Assembly (NCBI GenBank): GCA_010093705.1
Contig: MU006089.1
Span: 534,562-598,561 of the forward strand
Length of the DNA: 64,000 bases
Source: Patellaria atrata CBS 101060
Lineage: Eukaryota > Ascomycota > Dothideomycetes > Patellariales > Patellariaceae
Direction: 5' to 3'
Shown: piece by piece, positions 46,580 through 57,549 of the stretch
How the letters are laid out: every line of letters starts with the position of its first letter
Numbering within the stretch: the first letter of the stretch is position 1
The notes under the pieces: model-generated
Database searches by the model: none
Told to the model about the DNA's origin: nothing
Seen by the model: the letters and a program-made list of their open reading frames with translations, nothing else
Made by a program: the position numbers and the translations under genes

Positions 46580-48182
46580 TAGGGTAAATTTCTGAGCTCT
46601 GGGCTGGATAGGGAGTTGGATGTCTGATGAAAGTGTTGGAAATTCGATTTCTCATATTACTACCGTTGGATCCTTTTTATATCCTTCTCATCGTGGAACT
46701 GCACCTGTGGAAAGGAGCAAACATCATTATGCACACAAAACACAAACACAACACAACATGTACAGTCCCCCCTCCCCTTTCCCCATCCCCATCTCTCATA
46801 TTCTGGCGCTTCTCTTATGATATCCCCCCATCTGCGACATTTGTCCCACGTGTTTGCGATCTATTTTCTTTCATGGTAATCAGGACGGCTCTTTATATTT
46901 ATCGGTCTTAGTGGAAACACCCTAAGACTTGGTTTTGTCGGTGCAGTTATTATGCTATGTTATGTTTCGAGGATAGCTAGGTAGCTTTCTTGCTTTGATT
47001 ATGTGGAATATGAGGAGTTTAATTCCACCTGCTTCGACAGTATCACCAGCCCCTAATTGAGCAAGGTGCGGTAGGTCATACTCATGCCATCCGCACCCTC
47101 AGCATCATCATCATCTACCGATTCCGATTTCTGCACTGGCGCGTCTCCCCGACTGAACCTGCTCGGTCTATATAGCTACTTACCTACTTGTCTACGGATC
47201 TCAACTGTCGATCAAGGTCATGGGCGTGTGGCATATGGGATATGGTTAATCCTTCTTACACCTAGCGTACCGGAGGAGTCTGACCATGAAGGGGGGAGAT
47301 TGGAAGGTTGTGTGTAGGAAGGACGGGACGGGAAAGATGGGACGGAAAAGATGGGACGGAAAAGATGGGATGGGAAAGATGGGACGGGAAAGATGGGACG
47401 GGAAAGATGGGACGGGAAAGATGGGACGGGAAAGATGGGACGGGAAAGATGGGACGGGAAAGATGGGACGGTACGTGAGAGATGATGCAGATAAGGCGGT
47501 ACTAGTACTCTAGATCTATGGTTTGCTGTTTATAGTCCAGTTTATGGTTCGTGTGTACAGCTAGATATACGATACTCCCTAGTAGACTGGTAGACAGGTA
47601 CGGTAGCACAGTACAGTACAGGATCGGGTACTCTCCAAAACTTATATCCTCTCAGCCCTTTATACTAAATAGGTGTACCCGATACTCCTCAGGACGCGCG
47701 TACCGGGTACTCTCCGAAACTCGTACTTACTCGATACTTACCAGGTACTGTACCCACCGGATTATACTCTGTGCTCGCCAATTTGTGGGAGTGTACCTGA
47801 TACGTACCAGTTTGTATGATGCGCGATTAGCAGTCACTAGGTCGCTCAAATTATCGTCTGATGCTCCGTTATAAAGGACTCTTATTATCATATCTAACGG
47901 GAATACTCCTACTCCTTAACAATGACATATGTAGATAGATAGTATACGTAGCCGTCAAATGCTTAGTAACAATTTTAATACGAAGTTTTTTCATCCTATT
48001 TCATCATATCAAACGCTCAGGTCTAAGACCAGTCTTTCCGTTAAAGTAGTCAGATAGGGGTAGGTACATAATAAACATATCCACTCATCGAACACGGCCC
48101 GTCCACATATCTACAAATTATAAATTCCCCGTAGTACCAGATACAACCACTTCTAAATCTACTTCGCTCTTTTGAGCTGAAA
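46580..48182. other. Repeat-rich convergent intergenic region
   Basis: About 1.6 kb between two convergent stops. It holds a 14-bp minisatellite (47325-47470), GTAC-rich sequence at 47595-47830 and two near-identical copies of CGGGTACTCTCC followed by (A/G)AAACT (47625-47642, 47704-47721). No gene supported. Confidence 0.6.
47325..47470. repeat. 14-bp minisatellite, about 10.4 copies
   Basis: Tandem units of GGGACGGGAAAGAT. Units 2 and 3 carry GGAAAA in place of GGGAAA, unit 4 has GGGATGGG, and the remaining units are identical. The array ends in a partial unit GGGACG. One plus-strand frame stays open through the array, but 14 is not a multiple of three and there is no other coding sign. Confidence 0.97.
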
Positions 48183-50576
48183 TCAAATATCGCAATACCC
48201 CGCCGCCGGACTCCCGCTCTCGGATTCCAGCCAGCGCAAGATGGTCAAGAGGGTGGTGTAGACCATGACGCCGAAGCCGAAGATGCAGAGTAGGATATCG
48301 AGCATTTCCTGCCTGAAAGATGTTGCTACTGCTTTACGATGAAGGAGGGGCTAAGTTCACATAATCAGTTGAGTATTTCTAGGAAATTGTATGAGATGGA
48401 ACGGGAAACTCACAGGGTAGATATAGACGAGCGGGATACACGCAAAACTACCGACAAGCGCGACGAATTTGTCAAGATCGCCAGCTCCGACCCATGCGAT
48501 AAGGGCACAAGCCATGACCATGAAGAAGCGGAAAATGTTCTTCATCCATTTGACCTTGAGATCGCGCTTACCGGTGCGGGAGAAAAGGTAGAGTGAGGTG
48601 ATGTCGATGGCCGGGAAGATCTGTAGAGGGGTAGAGAGTAATATTGCCAAGGAGTAGAGGAACTGTACGCCGTTGACGAATTTGCTGTCTTGTGGCATGT
48701 TGAGGATGATGACTGTTTGAGTTTTGGAGCCGAATGCGGCATAGGATAGAGCGCCCATGCTGACGAAAATGACGGTAATACCGACCATGACGCCCGCCAA
48801 CACAGAAGGGAATTGCTTCGGGTTTTTCATAGATTCCTGGATGGGAATGATGAGGCCGATACCTTCGAAGGTGAAAATTGCCGTGCCGATGAACAGAGTC
48901 CAGCTCTGGCTATTAAATGCTGCGATATCCGCAATTCCGTGGTTAATGGAAAGGGTAAAGATGTCGTAGTAATACAGATAAAGAAGTCCAAGGACGATGA
49001 ATCCATCCGCGACTAAAGCCATAGTCTTAATGCGTGTGATATTTCTAAACAACGAGACCGGAAGGAAAATGACCATTTGCATAAGAATCAAATATTTGAT
49101 CTCAATGAGCGTACGACAATCTGTTACAGCCAGAATGAAAGCTTGGAGATTTTCTGAAACGAATACGATGTATGCAGATGTGAAACCCATTTGACTGATC
49201 ACTAAGGAGAAATTGATCAAATGGCGCATCCAATTTCCGTATAGAAGCTGACCTAAATCACCAAACGAACGCTCATGTTTTAGACGAGTCGAAACCAAGA
49301 GTATGAAGCAGTAGTAACTTAATAACGATACGAAGAGGAGAACAAGCACGCTGAATAGCATACCACCGTTTAGGAAGGCACGAGGAAGGAAGAGAACTCC
49401 AGTACCCACGAAAGACTTGAGAAGCATAAGAGTTGCATCCAGTGCAGTAGCTGTCCTTGCTTTTGTTTTCTTCCTGTATCTCTTTCTTGCTGGAGTGAGT
49501 AACGCGCTGTCCTCACCAGGCTCTCGATCTTCATCTCCGGTTTCGTCACCAGCGGTTAGGTCTCCTTCATCATAAGCATCCGAGGAGAAATAATCATCTA
49601 CACCAGGAGTTGCATCTTCATCTTCAAGATCTTCACCGGCAAAGTGCCCATACAAACTTAGAAATTCTAAGAAGCTACTAGTGATTGCGCGTTGAGGAGG
49701 AGCCTGTTCGTCATATTCCCCGTTAAAAGTGTTGGAAGGTCTAGGGGATGAGCTTGGAACGGTCTTTTTTATAAAGTATCGCCGGAATCCACCTGGCCTT
49801 TTCATTGTCTCTATGTCCTCTGGGGGTTGTCTTGAGCCATGAAAACTCTGGCTTCTGCGGTAGCGCTGGCTCTGAGCCGCTTCTTGTTCCTCAGTCCATC
49901 GATATATGCCCCTTGTAATATCTCCCCCTTCTACTTGTAAGCTCGAAAAGTGTTCGTCGTCAACACCTGGTCTAGGAGGTGAAGGTGATTTTGGTTTTTT
50001 CTCGTTCTTGGCTCCCTTGATCGAGTTGTTGCTATCTGCTTGGCCAGGTAGATTACTTGATGATGCGTGAGCGGGGCGAAGATGTCTACGGATAATTTCT
50101 GGGTCTTCATAAGGACTTCCAGGGCCTGGTGAGCGATGGTCAAAAGAACCATAGTTAGTTCTACTATCACGGCGTCCTCTTGCCGATCCTCTAGCTGATG
50201 GAACCGGTGATAGCTGACGTAGAGGAGGTGTGTCAAACCGTGGAGGGCTTCCCCTAAAAGAACCTTTCAGAGCATTTGCTAAAGCGGACTCTCCAACGGC
50301 TGGAAGAGATGATCTGGAGCCATCCGTGCCAGGTAGGGGTGTATGGCTAGCAGAATCGCTATCTATGCCGATTTGTTGTGGGGTTGGTACTTGTGGGACA
50401 GCTGGAGAACCGCGACTCGTTGATGGTACAGGAGACGCTAATCTAGCAGTGGAAACTTCTCTAGACCACGACTCTTGAAAGGAAGAACGTCCTCTACCAT
50501 TATCTATCGAGGTCCTGGACGGTACATTTAAAGGTTTCGTGGAGTGGGTCGACGATTGACGGCGATGACTTGACAT
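48183..50576 (-). CDS. Vacuolar-type amino acid transporter (Avt3/Avt4-like, AAAP family)
   Basis: Multispanning amino acid/proton transporter of the Aa_trans family; yeast Avt3 and Avt4 export amino acids from the vacuole. Exons 48414-50576 and 48183-48350 give 776 residues. The start ATG is at 50576; the open frame further upstream has no ATG. The N-terminal about 370 residues are hydrophilic, Ser/Pro-rich and acidic near their end, as in Avt3/4. The membrane part begins at ALDATLMLLKSFVGTGVLFL, the family signature, and continues through about ten to eleven helices. Exon 2 supplies the last helix (DILLCIFGFGVMVYTTLL). The join restores VYIYPPLLH. A possible leader intron lies upstream. Confidence 0.92.
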
Positions 50577-50645
50577 GATGATATCAGAGACCTCTACCGG
50601 TTCAATGGACAAGCTAGACAAGCTATAGGGAGGGTCAAGGGTTGC

Positions 50646-50733
50646 CTATGAGCTGAGGTTGTTGTTAGACAGTTAGAGTCGAGATGTCTCGGCTGACGTT
50701 CTAGGGTAAAGGAACCGAAGATAACTAACTTAC
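50646..50733 (-). other. Possible 5' leader intron of the transporter gene
   Basis: On the minus strand a GTAAGT donor at 50733 and an acceptor CATAG at 50646 bound an 88-bp segment 70 bp upstream of the transporter ATG. The spacing is typical for a fungal intron. Transcript data would decide. Confidence 0.4.
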
Positions 50734-51049
50734 AGGTTAGGTATTCGTTCGAGGGCCTTCAAATAAGGGAGTAGGAGAGAATGTGTCGGGTAATTCCTAC
50801 ATTCGCAATGAGAGATCTGGAGAAAGATGTGTTGAGGCATTAAAGAGAAAAGAGTGTTTGGAGTTTCTTATTCGAGCCGTAGAAAACGGGCGTTGATGCT
50901 CATGTGGTCGCGACAGACGGCCGAGCACGGCCGATTTGACGGTCAAAGCGGTAAGTTTCGAATCATTTTGATTGGTCCGCATATACAATCCTAACTAAGA
51001 TAAAATAGAAGCGGAATATGATTGATATTGATTTATTTAAACCTCGATT
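50734..51049. promoter_or_regulatory. Region between transporter leader and tRNA gene
   Basis: About 315 bp with the promoter of the transporter on the minus strand and the 5' flank of the tRNA on the plus strand. No gene is seen. Includes an AT-rich stretch at 51000-51040 just before the tRNA, as is common. Confidence 0.45.
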
Positions 51050-51156
51050 GGCTCAGTGGTCTAGTGGTATGATTGTCGCTTCGGGTTATTCCATTTGCCT
51101 GGATGCTCAGCATCTATATTTGTGACAGGCCCCGGGTTCAAATCCCGGCTGAGCCC
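51050..51156 (+). tRNA. tRNA-Pro (anticodon CGG) with intron
   Basis: The acceptor stem GGCTCAG pairs fully with CTGAGCC, with discriminator C at 51156. The D-arm has TGGTCTAGTGGTATGA as in fungal tRNA-Pro. The anticodon stem GTCGC/GTGAC carries one G-T pair and loop TTCGGG..T, giving anticodon CGG at 51082-51084. The T arm is CCGGG-TTCAAAT-CCCGG, also the internal B box. A 35-nt intron (51086-51120) sits one base 3' of the anticodon, the standard position for nuclear tRNA introns. A T run follows immediately. Confidence 0.95.
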
Positions 51157-51161
51157 TTTTT
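51157..51161 (+). terminator. RNA polymerase III terminator of tRNA-Pro
   Basis: TTTTT directly after the tRNA 3' end, with a second T6 run a few bases on. Confidence 0.8.
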
Positions 51162-51758
51162 GCGTTTTTTCGCTGTAATTTGGGATGAGATGATGGTGAG
51201 AGGGTGAAATTGTGGTGGAGTGTTTATTTTGCTCCCGTTGTTGTGCAGTTCTGTGCAATCTCAGGGCAACATCTGATTTTTGCGGCGTCTGACTTTAGAA
51301 CAGGAACATGAATTTTCTCTTTTCCGTTACATAGTAGATGAAACGCGAGGAGATATACATACCACGCTTATTACATTAGCTACGGTTCGCTCTCATATTG
51401 AAATTAACATGGTTGAATATGATATAGTAGCAGGTAGGAGAGATATAGAAACTTCCAGATTTACGATTATCGTAGATGAACATGAAAATAATCATAAAAA
51501 AAATCTACAGTACATCTATACCTTACGTTCTTTTATAAAAACACTGCAAACTACTAGCTGATTTTTATCTTCACATTTTGATATATTTATGTTTACCTTC
51601 CTATCTGATGTATTAAGAGACGAGACGCCATCATGGTACCTTAGCCACACCACCAAAATTCCCCGCGCCATAAACACCTCCCTAAAAAATCCATCCTCAT
51701 AACCCATTTTAAACCACATCATAAATTCGACAAACTACCACACCTCCTCCAAAAACCC
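51162..51758. other. Intergenic region, tRNA to DPH4
   Basis: About 0.6 kb, AT-rich up to 51600. From about 51640 the plus strand turns C/A-rich with few G, leading into the DPH4 coding region. No gene supported. Confidence 0.5.
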
Positions 51759-52298
51759 ATGACCCTCCCAAACCACTACACCCTCCTCTCCCTCCCCCAC
51801 CCAACCCCCCACAACACCACCTCCCCACCAACCCTCCCCGAAATAAAACGCGCCTACCATCTCGCCCTCCTAACCCACCACCCAGACAAAACCTCCCCCT
51901 CACAAATAACCAGTCCGCACTCAGCACGCCCCACAATCGACGCCCTCAAAACCGCCTATAAAACCCTTTCCACGCCCTCCCTACGGACCTCATACGACCG
52001 AGCCCTCCTCCTCTCCCTCTCATCCTTATCCCCGACCCCCAATTCCATTTCCAATTCCACCACCCCAACCGAGACCCTCGACCTCTCCGACCTTTCACAC
52101 ACCGCCGACCCGGGGGGAGGAGTGTGGTACCGCGCCTGCCGATGCGGATTAGAGCGAGGTTTTGTGGTGCAAGAGAGGGAGCTGGAAAGGGCGGATGACG
52201 AGGGCGTACGGGAGGTGCTGGTTTCGTGTGGAGGGTGTAGTTTGTGGGTCAGGGTTGTGTTTGGGGTTGAGGAGGAGGAGGGGGAGGGGAAAGGGTGA
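51759..52298 (+). CDS. DPH4: Diphthamide biosynthesis J-protein Dph4 (DnaJ + DPH-type zinc ribbon)
   Basis: Small J-domain co-chaperone and electron carrier needed for diphthamide formation on elongation factor 2. Intronless, 179 residues, start ATG at 51759. The J-domain (residues about 4-85) begins NHYTLLSLP and carries the HPD motif in THHPDKTS, followed by the expected helix AYKTLSTPSLRTSYDRAL. The C-terminal DPH-type metal-binding domain has GVWYRACRCG and, later, CGGCSLW, giving the four cysteines for the metal. The tail is acidic Glu/Gly. Nucleotide use is extreme: the first third of the coding strand is nearly free of G and the last third nearly free of C. Confidence 0.92.
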   Translation: MTLPNHYTLLSLPHPTPHNTTSPPTLPEIKRAYHLALLTHHPDKTSPSQITSPHSARPTIDALKTAYKTLSTPSLRTSYDRALLLSLSSLSPTPNSISNSTTPTETLDLSDLSHTADPGGGVWYRACRCGLERGFVVQERELERADDEGVREVLVSCGGCSLWVRVVFGVEEEEGEGKG

Positions 52299-52968
52299 TG
52301 GGGGTTAGGGTTAAGGGGTTTGGTTAAGGGATTAGTTACGGTCAGGCTTGTTTATCGACGAGACGATGTGAGGGAAAAGTCGAGGACGGGGGCGTGGACT
52401 TCACCCGGGACGGTGGATCCATCGTCTCGAAGAGAGGTGGGAGGTGGGTATCGACGCTTTAGACTGGGGTCGTAGTTCACCGGTCATGCGTACTTGGGTG
52501 TGATATAATAAGAGTGGCACGATTCGAGAGATTTGAAGAAGTGGTTTTCCAAATTGTAAGTTATATGATTCATACATCTACAAAATTTGCCGTCGTGGCT
52601 CATGAGTCATTATAGACATATCCTTCGTGAATCCACACCTTACAGTACAAACGTATCGTTCTAGGGGTATGTTTTCGCCGACATGGGATATGCAATAGCT
52701 AACCGCCCAAGTCTTGACAGCGCCGATATCTCGTACAGTACAGTACGGTACCAACAACACCGCTACCAAAACTCCGCCGCCTCATGCAGGAAATATAAAG
52801 ACGTTATAGATGGACAAGTAGATTACGAGACACCGTAGACAGAGGCGGGAATACCCTGTCCAAACATGAATCGCGCAACCAATCGAGACGTATACTTCCC
52901 CTGCACGGCGGTTTCAATGCGGACATATTGGCGATTATATAGATAATTTTCTATCGGGTCATCAGTAT
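52299..52968. other. Convergent intergenic region
   Basis: 0.67 kb between stops of DPH4 and the zinc-cluster gene. The left part is G-rich. A GTACAGTAC-type repeat lies near 52735-52752. No gene supported. Confidence 0.5.
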
Positions 52969-55626
52969 CTAAACCTTTCTCAACTCAATGGTTTGTTTAC
53001 CTTTCTCGTGAAAGAGCCCCTTCACATCCTTCAGGAACATCATCGCATTCGCACCAAGCTTCTTCGTCTCATCGGTATGGAATGGATTGATACCCTTATA
53101 TTTCAAGCGGAAGAGCTCCGTAATGAAATGAAACTGCCCATCGATGCTCACATTAGCAACCTCGGCGAGATAATCTGCTTCTCTTTGCTGCAATTCGCCC
53201 TGCGCAGCTTTGGAGTCCATAATGATGTGGATCGTCTTCTGCGAGTCCTCGAGCGCCATACCTAGACCAAGAATCGCACAGAACGCTGAAGTCCAGCGTC
53301 GAGTGCTGCTGTTCTTCAAGACCTGCTGTAGTTGCTTGAGTAGATCATTCATCATTCTCTTATGCAGATGTGAAAACAGATATTTGAGTTGACGGTTAGC
53401 CATACGTGGCGAGCAAAATTTGGCATATGAACCTCGCTGATAAGTATCCAAGCTACTCAGCACATCTTCTTTTTGGTCTTCAGGAATTGTGAGCGTATGA
53501 CCCATAATATATGTTACGACAATAACACGCATTATCGAGCGGAATAACTTTTTCTGCACATGCGTTAGCTACAGTACTAAGTAATTAATTCGCACGAGAA
53601 CACTTACGTCGTCAGCTTCGGTGAGCTTAAATCTCAGGTTACTGATTAATTTTAGAAGACGCTCAGAGAAATCATTATCTTCCTCGCCATAGAAAAGTTC
53701 GATGAACTGATCGGGATACTTATCAGCGATAGTGTCAATATACGTCTCATACTGTCTTAGGTTATGAGCGTTGAGTTGCTGCATCCCAAGAGGGGGTGAC
53801 TTCTTTATCTCTCGGGTACACTCTCCAGTATCAGGATTGTTTTTGTACTGAAATTGACGAAGTAACTCCCCAGTGCTGGGATGGAACTCGTAGGTCTCGC
53901 ATGTGAGAGGCGGTAAGCCTTGGCCAGGTACCAAGGCGAGTTGAACGTGGTTCCCGGTCCAGCGCCTGATGTGCTTGTCTCCAAATTGCCTCAGTACCTT
54001 TTCGTCATGGATACCGACCATCAATTCTATCGCAATTGAAGCTTAGCTCAATAGTAGCAACAAGTTGGGATTGGAGAACAGACCAGGCATAAAGTATTCG
54101 ATCAATTCAAACAAGCGTGTACGGTTACAGCCAAATTGATGATCGCTTGGAACACCGCGATAATTCTTTTTTGAACATCGATCGCACTTATCGCCAGGAG
54201 TACACTAACATTTTGTCAAACCAAGTTCGATCCAAAAAGAATAATCCAAAAGATGCATTGGTGGAACCAGACAGAACATACTTCATCTCTTTGAAAGCAG
54301 CAAGTCCAACAAGAGCCTTCTTTACGCATGAGTTTTGTCTTTTCTGCTTTTTCCGGCAACAAATGGGTGCCTTTACGTCGTCCACCGGCCGGACCAGGTT
54401 TTGATGTTCCCTCTTCCCTTACATGTGGAAGATTCAACGTTGTTTGAAGTCCGGAAGACTGTTGGCCAATTACCGTATATCTCGACGTCAGGAACTTTCC
54501 TGAATCATCGTCCGTCATATGTTTCCTCTTGTTAGCATGAACCTGGGATGCTTGTACTTGCGGCTGCGGGTGTTTGTCATTTTCTACGAATACATATCTC
54601 TGGGTAGGAGAACCGGAAGATTGTGAAGAGTTGTCATAAGCGGCCGGAGAAAAAGCGTTATGCATAGTTGCTGAATGTGAGGACGTATTATGATGTATCG
54701 GAATATTTACTTCGTTGTTGTTGAAATCGGCAAATGTATGGGCCATATTGTCAAGGAATGGTGGATCACGAGGCGATGCTGAACCAGAAAATGCTCTTCC
54801 ACTTGATTCAGGATGGCTACCGACCGATGAGTGACGGACCATAGAAGATCCTCCCGGTGAAGATTGTGGTGTGAAACAACCAGAAACTTCGACAGCGGGA
54901 AGCATAGGGAGAGGTGATGCTCCAGAGATATCCGAGGTTGCTTCAACGGATTCAAAAGCACTTGGTCGTCGATCCTCTGGACTACGATGTGGTCCTACGG
55001 AAGTCCAGGGATCATGCCGCGGTGATGCTGTTGCAAAGCTGTCAATATAAGGGGGAGGCGTTACATGGAGAATACGACCAATTTGATGAGTTTGATCTTG
55101 ATGCGGTACTAATTGCCAAGATGATCTAGGCGTCGCATTCGAATTCACTGACAGTCCTAGTGATCGTTATTTAGGGGCATCACAACAATTTCTGGGACAT
55201 ACCTTGAGCGGACTCGTGCAAGCCAGAGGCATCGTTGATCATACTACCCATTCGACTGTTCAAGATGCTACTTTGCATATCATTTCCATTTTGACTGAGA
55301 TTGAGCCATCCCTCGGACACAGACATAGCTAAGTTTGGGTCATGATAGGTCGCCTGTGATGGCTCATGTGTATAGGAGAGAGAGGTCGAGTCGGGTGACT
55401 CGGGCAGTTGATCATTTCCACTATCATTATTTTCGAAGTACTCGGGTAGTTCGAAATCGAAAGAGTTATCGATTAAGTGTTCGTTGTTGAAGAGTGGTTG
55501 GGTGAATACGTTCTGGGACGGTGGATAAGTCACCTGTTGTGGTGTATGACCCGCGACGAGTCTTCGCGGAACGGATTGATGGTTATTGTATCCTCTTTGT
55601 TCTAAGGACCCATAGTAGTAAGTCAT
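52969..55626 (-). CDS. Zn2Cys6-type fungal regulator with central, atypical zinc cluster
   Basis: Likely DNA-binding transcription regulator. Five exons: 55203-55626, 54282-55156, 54084-54204, 53608-54026 and 52969-53553, giving 807 residues, with every junction in phase. The start ATG 55626 is the first in frame. About 420 disordered residues (Ser, Pro, Asn, Gln-rich) precede a conserved basic run (GGRRKGTHLLPEKAEKTKLM) and then the six-cysteine cluster made by joining exons 2 and 3. The cysteines fall near residues 424, 427, 434, 440, 443 and 459, that is Cx2Cx6Cx5Cx2Cx15C; the last gap is longer than the usual 6-8. The C-terminal half is helical with no recognised middle-homology domain. 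Donor of intron 3 is the weak GTCTGT. The target genes are unknown. Confidence 0.85.
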
Positions 55627-57549
55627 CTCAATGGACTCTCTTGAGTACTGTGCTGGGTAGAGGGTAAATATCTCGTCTGCCCGGTTGCCTTGTTTCACCC
55701 TCGAGGTCGGTTTTTTGCCTAGAAGGCTGAACAGAGAATCAGCTACATATATATCTCGTCGAAGTTACTGAGTAAATAATGCAACAGAAGATCGAAAAAT
55801 AACAACGCGTTTCAAGATTCAGATAATTAAACAATTATTTAACATTAAGGATAGGTGAGTGAATGGTAAAGGCTATCGAAGTAAGGTAGATGAAGAGTAT
55901 GGGACCAGCTGGTTTTCATTTGTTCAGCCCTCGGAAGGCTCATCAACGCGTTGAAGCTATTCTTCACCGGAAATCTGACGAAGTCCCGTGTGTTGCACAG
56001 GACAAAACTGCGCGATCCAAATTGCAGAACACGCAAGGTTGATTCGCAAGGTGGGGTGTTTAGTTTTACGTAGGTACGGAAGATCTGGGACTCGCTAGAG
56101 CTTCACCGCAACTCTACCTGCGAGTATTAAGAAGGTAAGCTATGCTATTCCCTTATAGTACCCTAGATTTACGTCTTCTTTCAATCACTATATAACATTG
56201 CTTCTCCTGCACACTAAAAGTATCGCTCAGTCCTTCCCCTAACCCACGAATGTGTTCTGATGAGTTGTGACAAGTATACAATCTGGTCCAGCTGAATAGT
56301 TCTATCTCGCTTATCCTAGCAGGGCGATTCAGCCTGCAGGAAGTGGAGCACCACAAAGAGCGAATGAAAACCCGTTCGCAAAACTCCATTTTGAGCACAG
56401 CGTGGGAGAGGTTTTCCTATCACAGCTGATTGCTGGTGGAAGCGCCGGGTTCGTAGACAAGTTACATCCCTTTTTGACCGGCCGTCCAGTTTCGGAATCG
56501 TACAGAAATCTAAATCTTTTTAACTCCCGAAGGTGGCTGCAAATAAAAGAGCTGCTTGCTCCAGGCTGGAGATTGAGTATGAGTCGCTGCATCTGTCCTC
56601 TGCGATGAATCAACGACTTGATTTTCAATGTACCAATGGAATAAACACACAACTGCGATGACTGGAATCGGAAAGACGTAGAATCGGAAAACTGCTGGAG
56701 TTTCAAATGTCAACGAGGATTGAAACATAGCAATGACTGTACAGCGCAACAGTAAAGGCAAAGCCCATGTAAGGACTTGAAATAGAGCTAGGAAATGCGT
56801 CTCAACTTGACCGGTATTCCGGTACCTTATTAGTTCTATGCTGGAGATGCCGAAAACAAAACAATACGACATGATAAGATACCGGTAGAGAAATTGAAAG
56901 GCCTACTCCTCGACTTCTCCTCGTCGCCCCATTATCGATATATCGTTGTTTCCGGCAAGTTTGCAATGCAGAGGGGAGAGTATCGACGTGGCAGCCGTCA
57001 AACTGAAGCCATACGGTGATTGGAGCCGAAATCCCCCGAACTCTGTAAATATGTACTTTTTAAACGTAAAGGATGGGGGCGAAGAATTGTGTTTGATTTT
57101 CAAACAAAACTGGAAATTATTTGTAGCAAACAGGATGCTGATGACAAAGCTGAAGCTTTTTTGAGGAATGGAAGTGGAGGACAGAGGGAGATCACGTGCC
57201 GAGCGTTGTTCTTTTGCCGAGTACCGCCGTTCTTGCATTTTCTTGGGCCTGCTCGGTAACGTCATCAGCACCTATCGCAGGAGCAAACGACCCCTTGGAC
57301 CCTTACATGTCTCAGGAATTTCAAGGAATAATCGTTCTTATGTCGTGAGGGGAACGGAATTCGTGTACAATACATAATCATACATTAGCTCTAAGGTAGA
57401 AAATAGCGTCAATTGATCGAGCCTCAACCTCTACTCTCCAATATCCGTTCATCCTCCTCGCTACCCTCGCTTTTCTCTCGCGATTGAGTGCTATTAGCTC
57501 ACCTTCTATAGCAGGATACCTATAAGAAAACTAAACTCCTCCACTCAAT
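55627..57549. other. Divergent intergenic region, zinc-cluster gene / C2-protein gene
   Basis: About 1.9 kb, which should hold both promoters. It contains one hydrophobic minus-strand frame (56510-56872, listed separately). No RNA gene or transposon recognised. Confidence 0.5.
56510..56872 (-). CDS. Doubtful small hydrophobic protein, 120 residues
   Basis: An ATG-initiated frame with two or three hydrophobic stretches, for example FLALFQVLTWALPLLL and FYVFPIPVIAVVCLFHWYI, separated by polar segments. The layout resembles a fragment of a multispanning membrane protein. No family recognised, no flanking exon supported, and it sits in a long promoter region, so it may be a chance frame or a gene remnant. 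Confidence 0.25.
   Translation of the reverse strand: MSYCFVFGISSIELIRYRNTGQVETHFLALFQVLTWALPLLLRCTVIAMFQSSLTFETPAVFRFYVFPIPVIAVVCLFHWYIENQVVDSSQRTDAATHTQSPAWSKQLFYLQPPSGVKKI

Noticed and set aside
47325-47470. CRISPR-like array
   Set aside because: Direct tandem units without unique spacers, in a eukaryotic genome.
47286-47513. Open frame through the 14-bp minisatellite
   Set aside because: The repeat has no stop in this frame by composition; the unit is not a multiple of three and there is no other coding sign.
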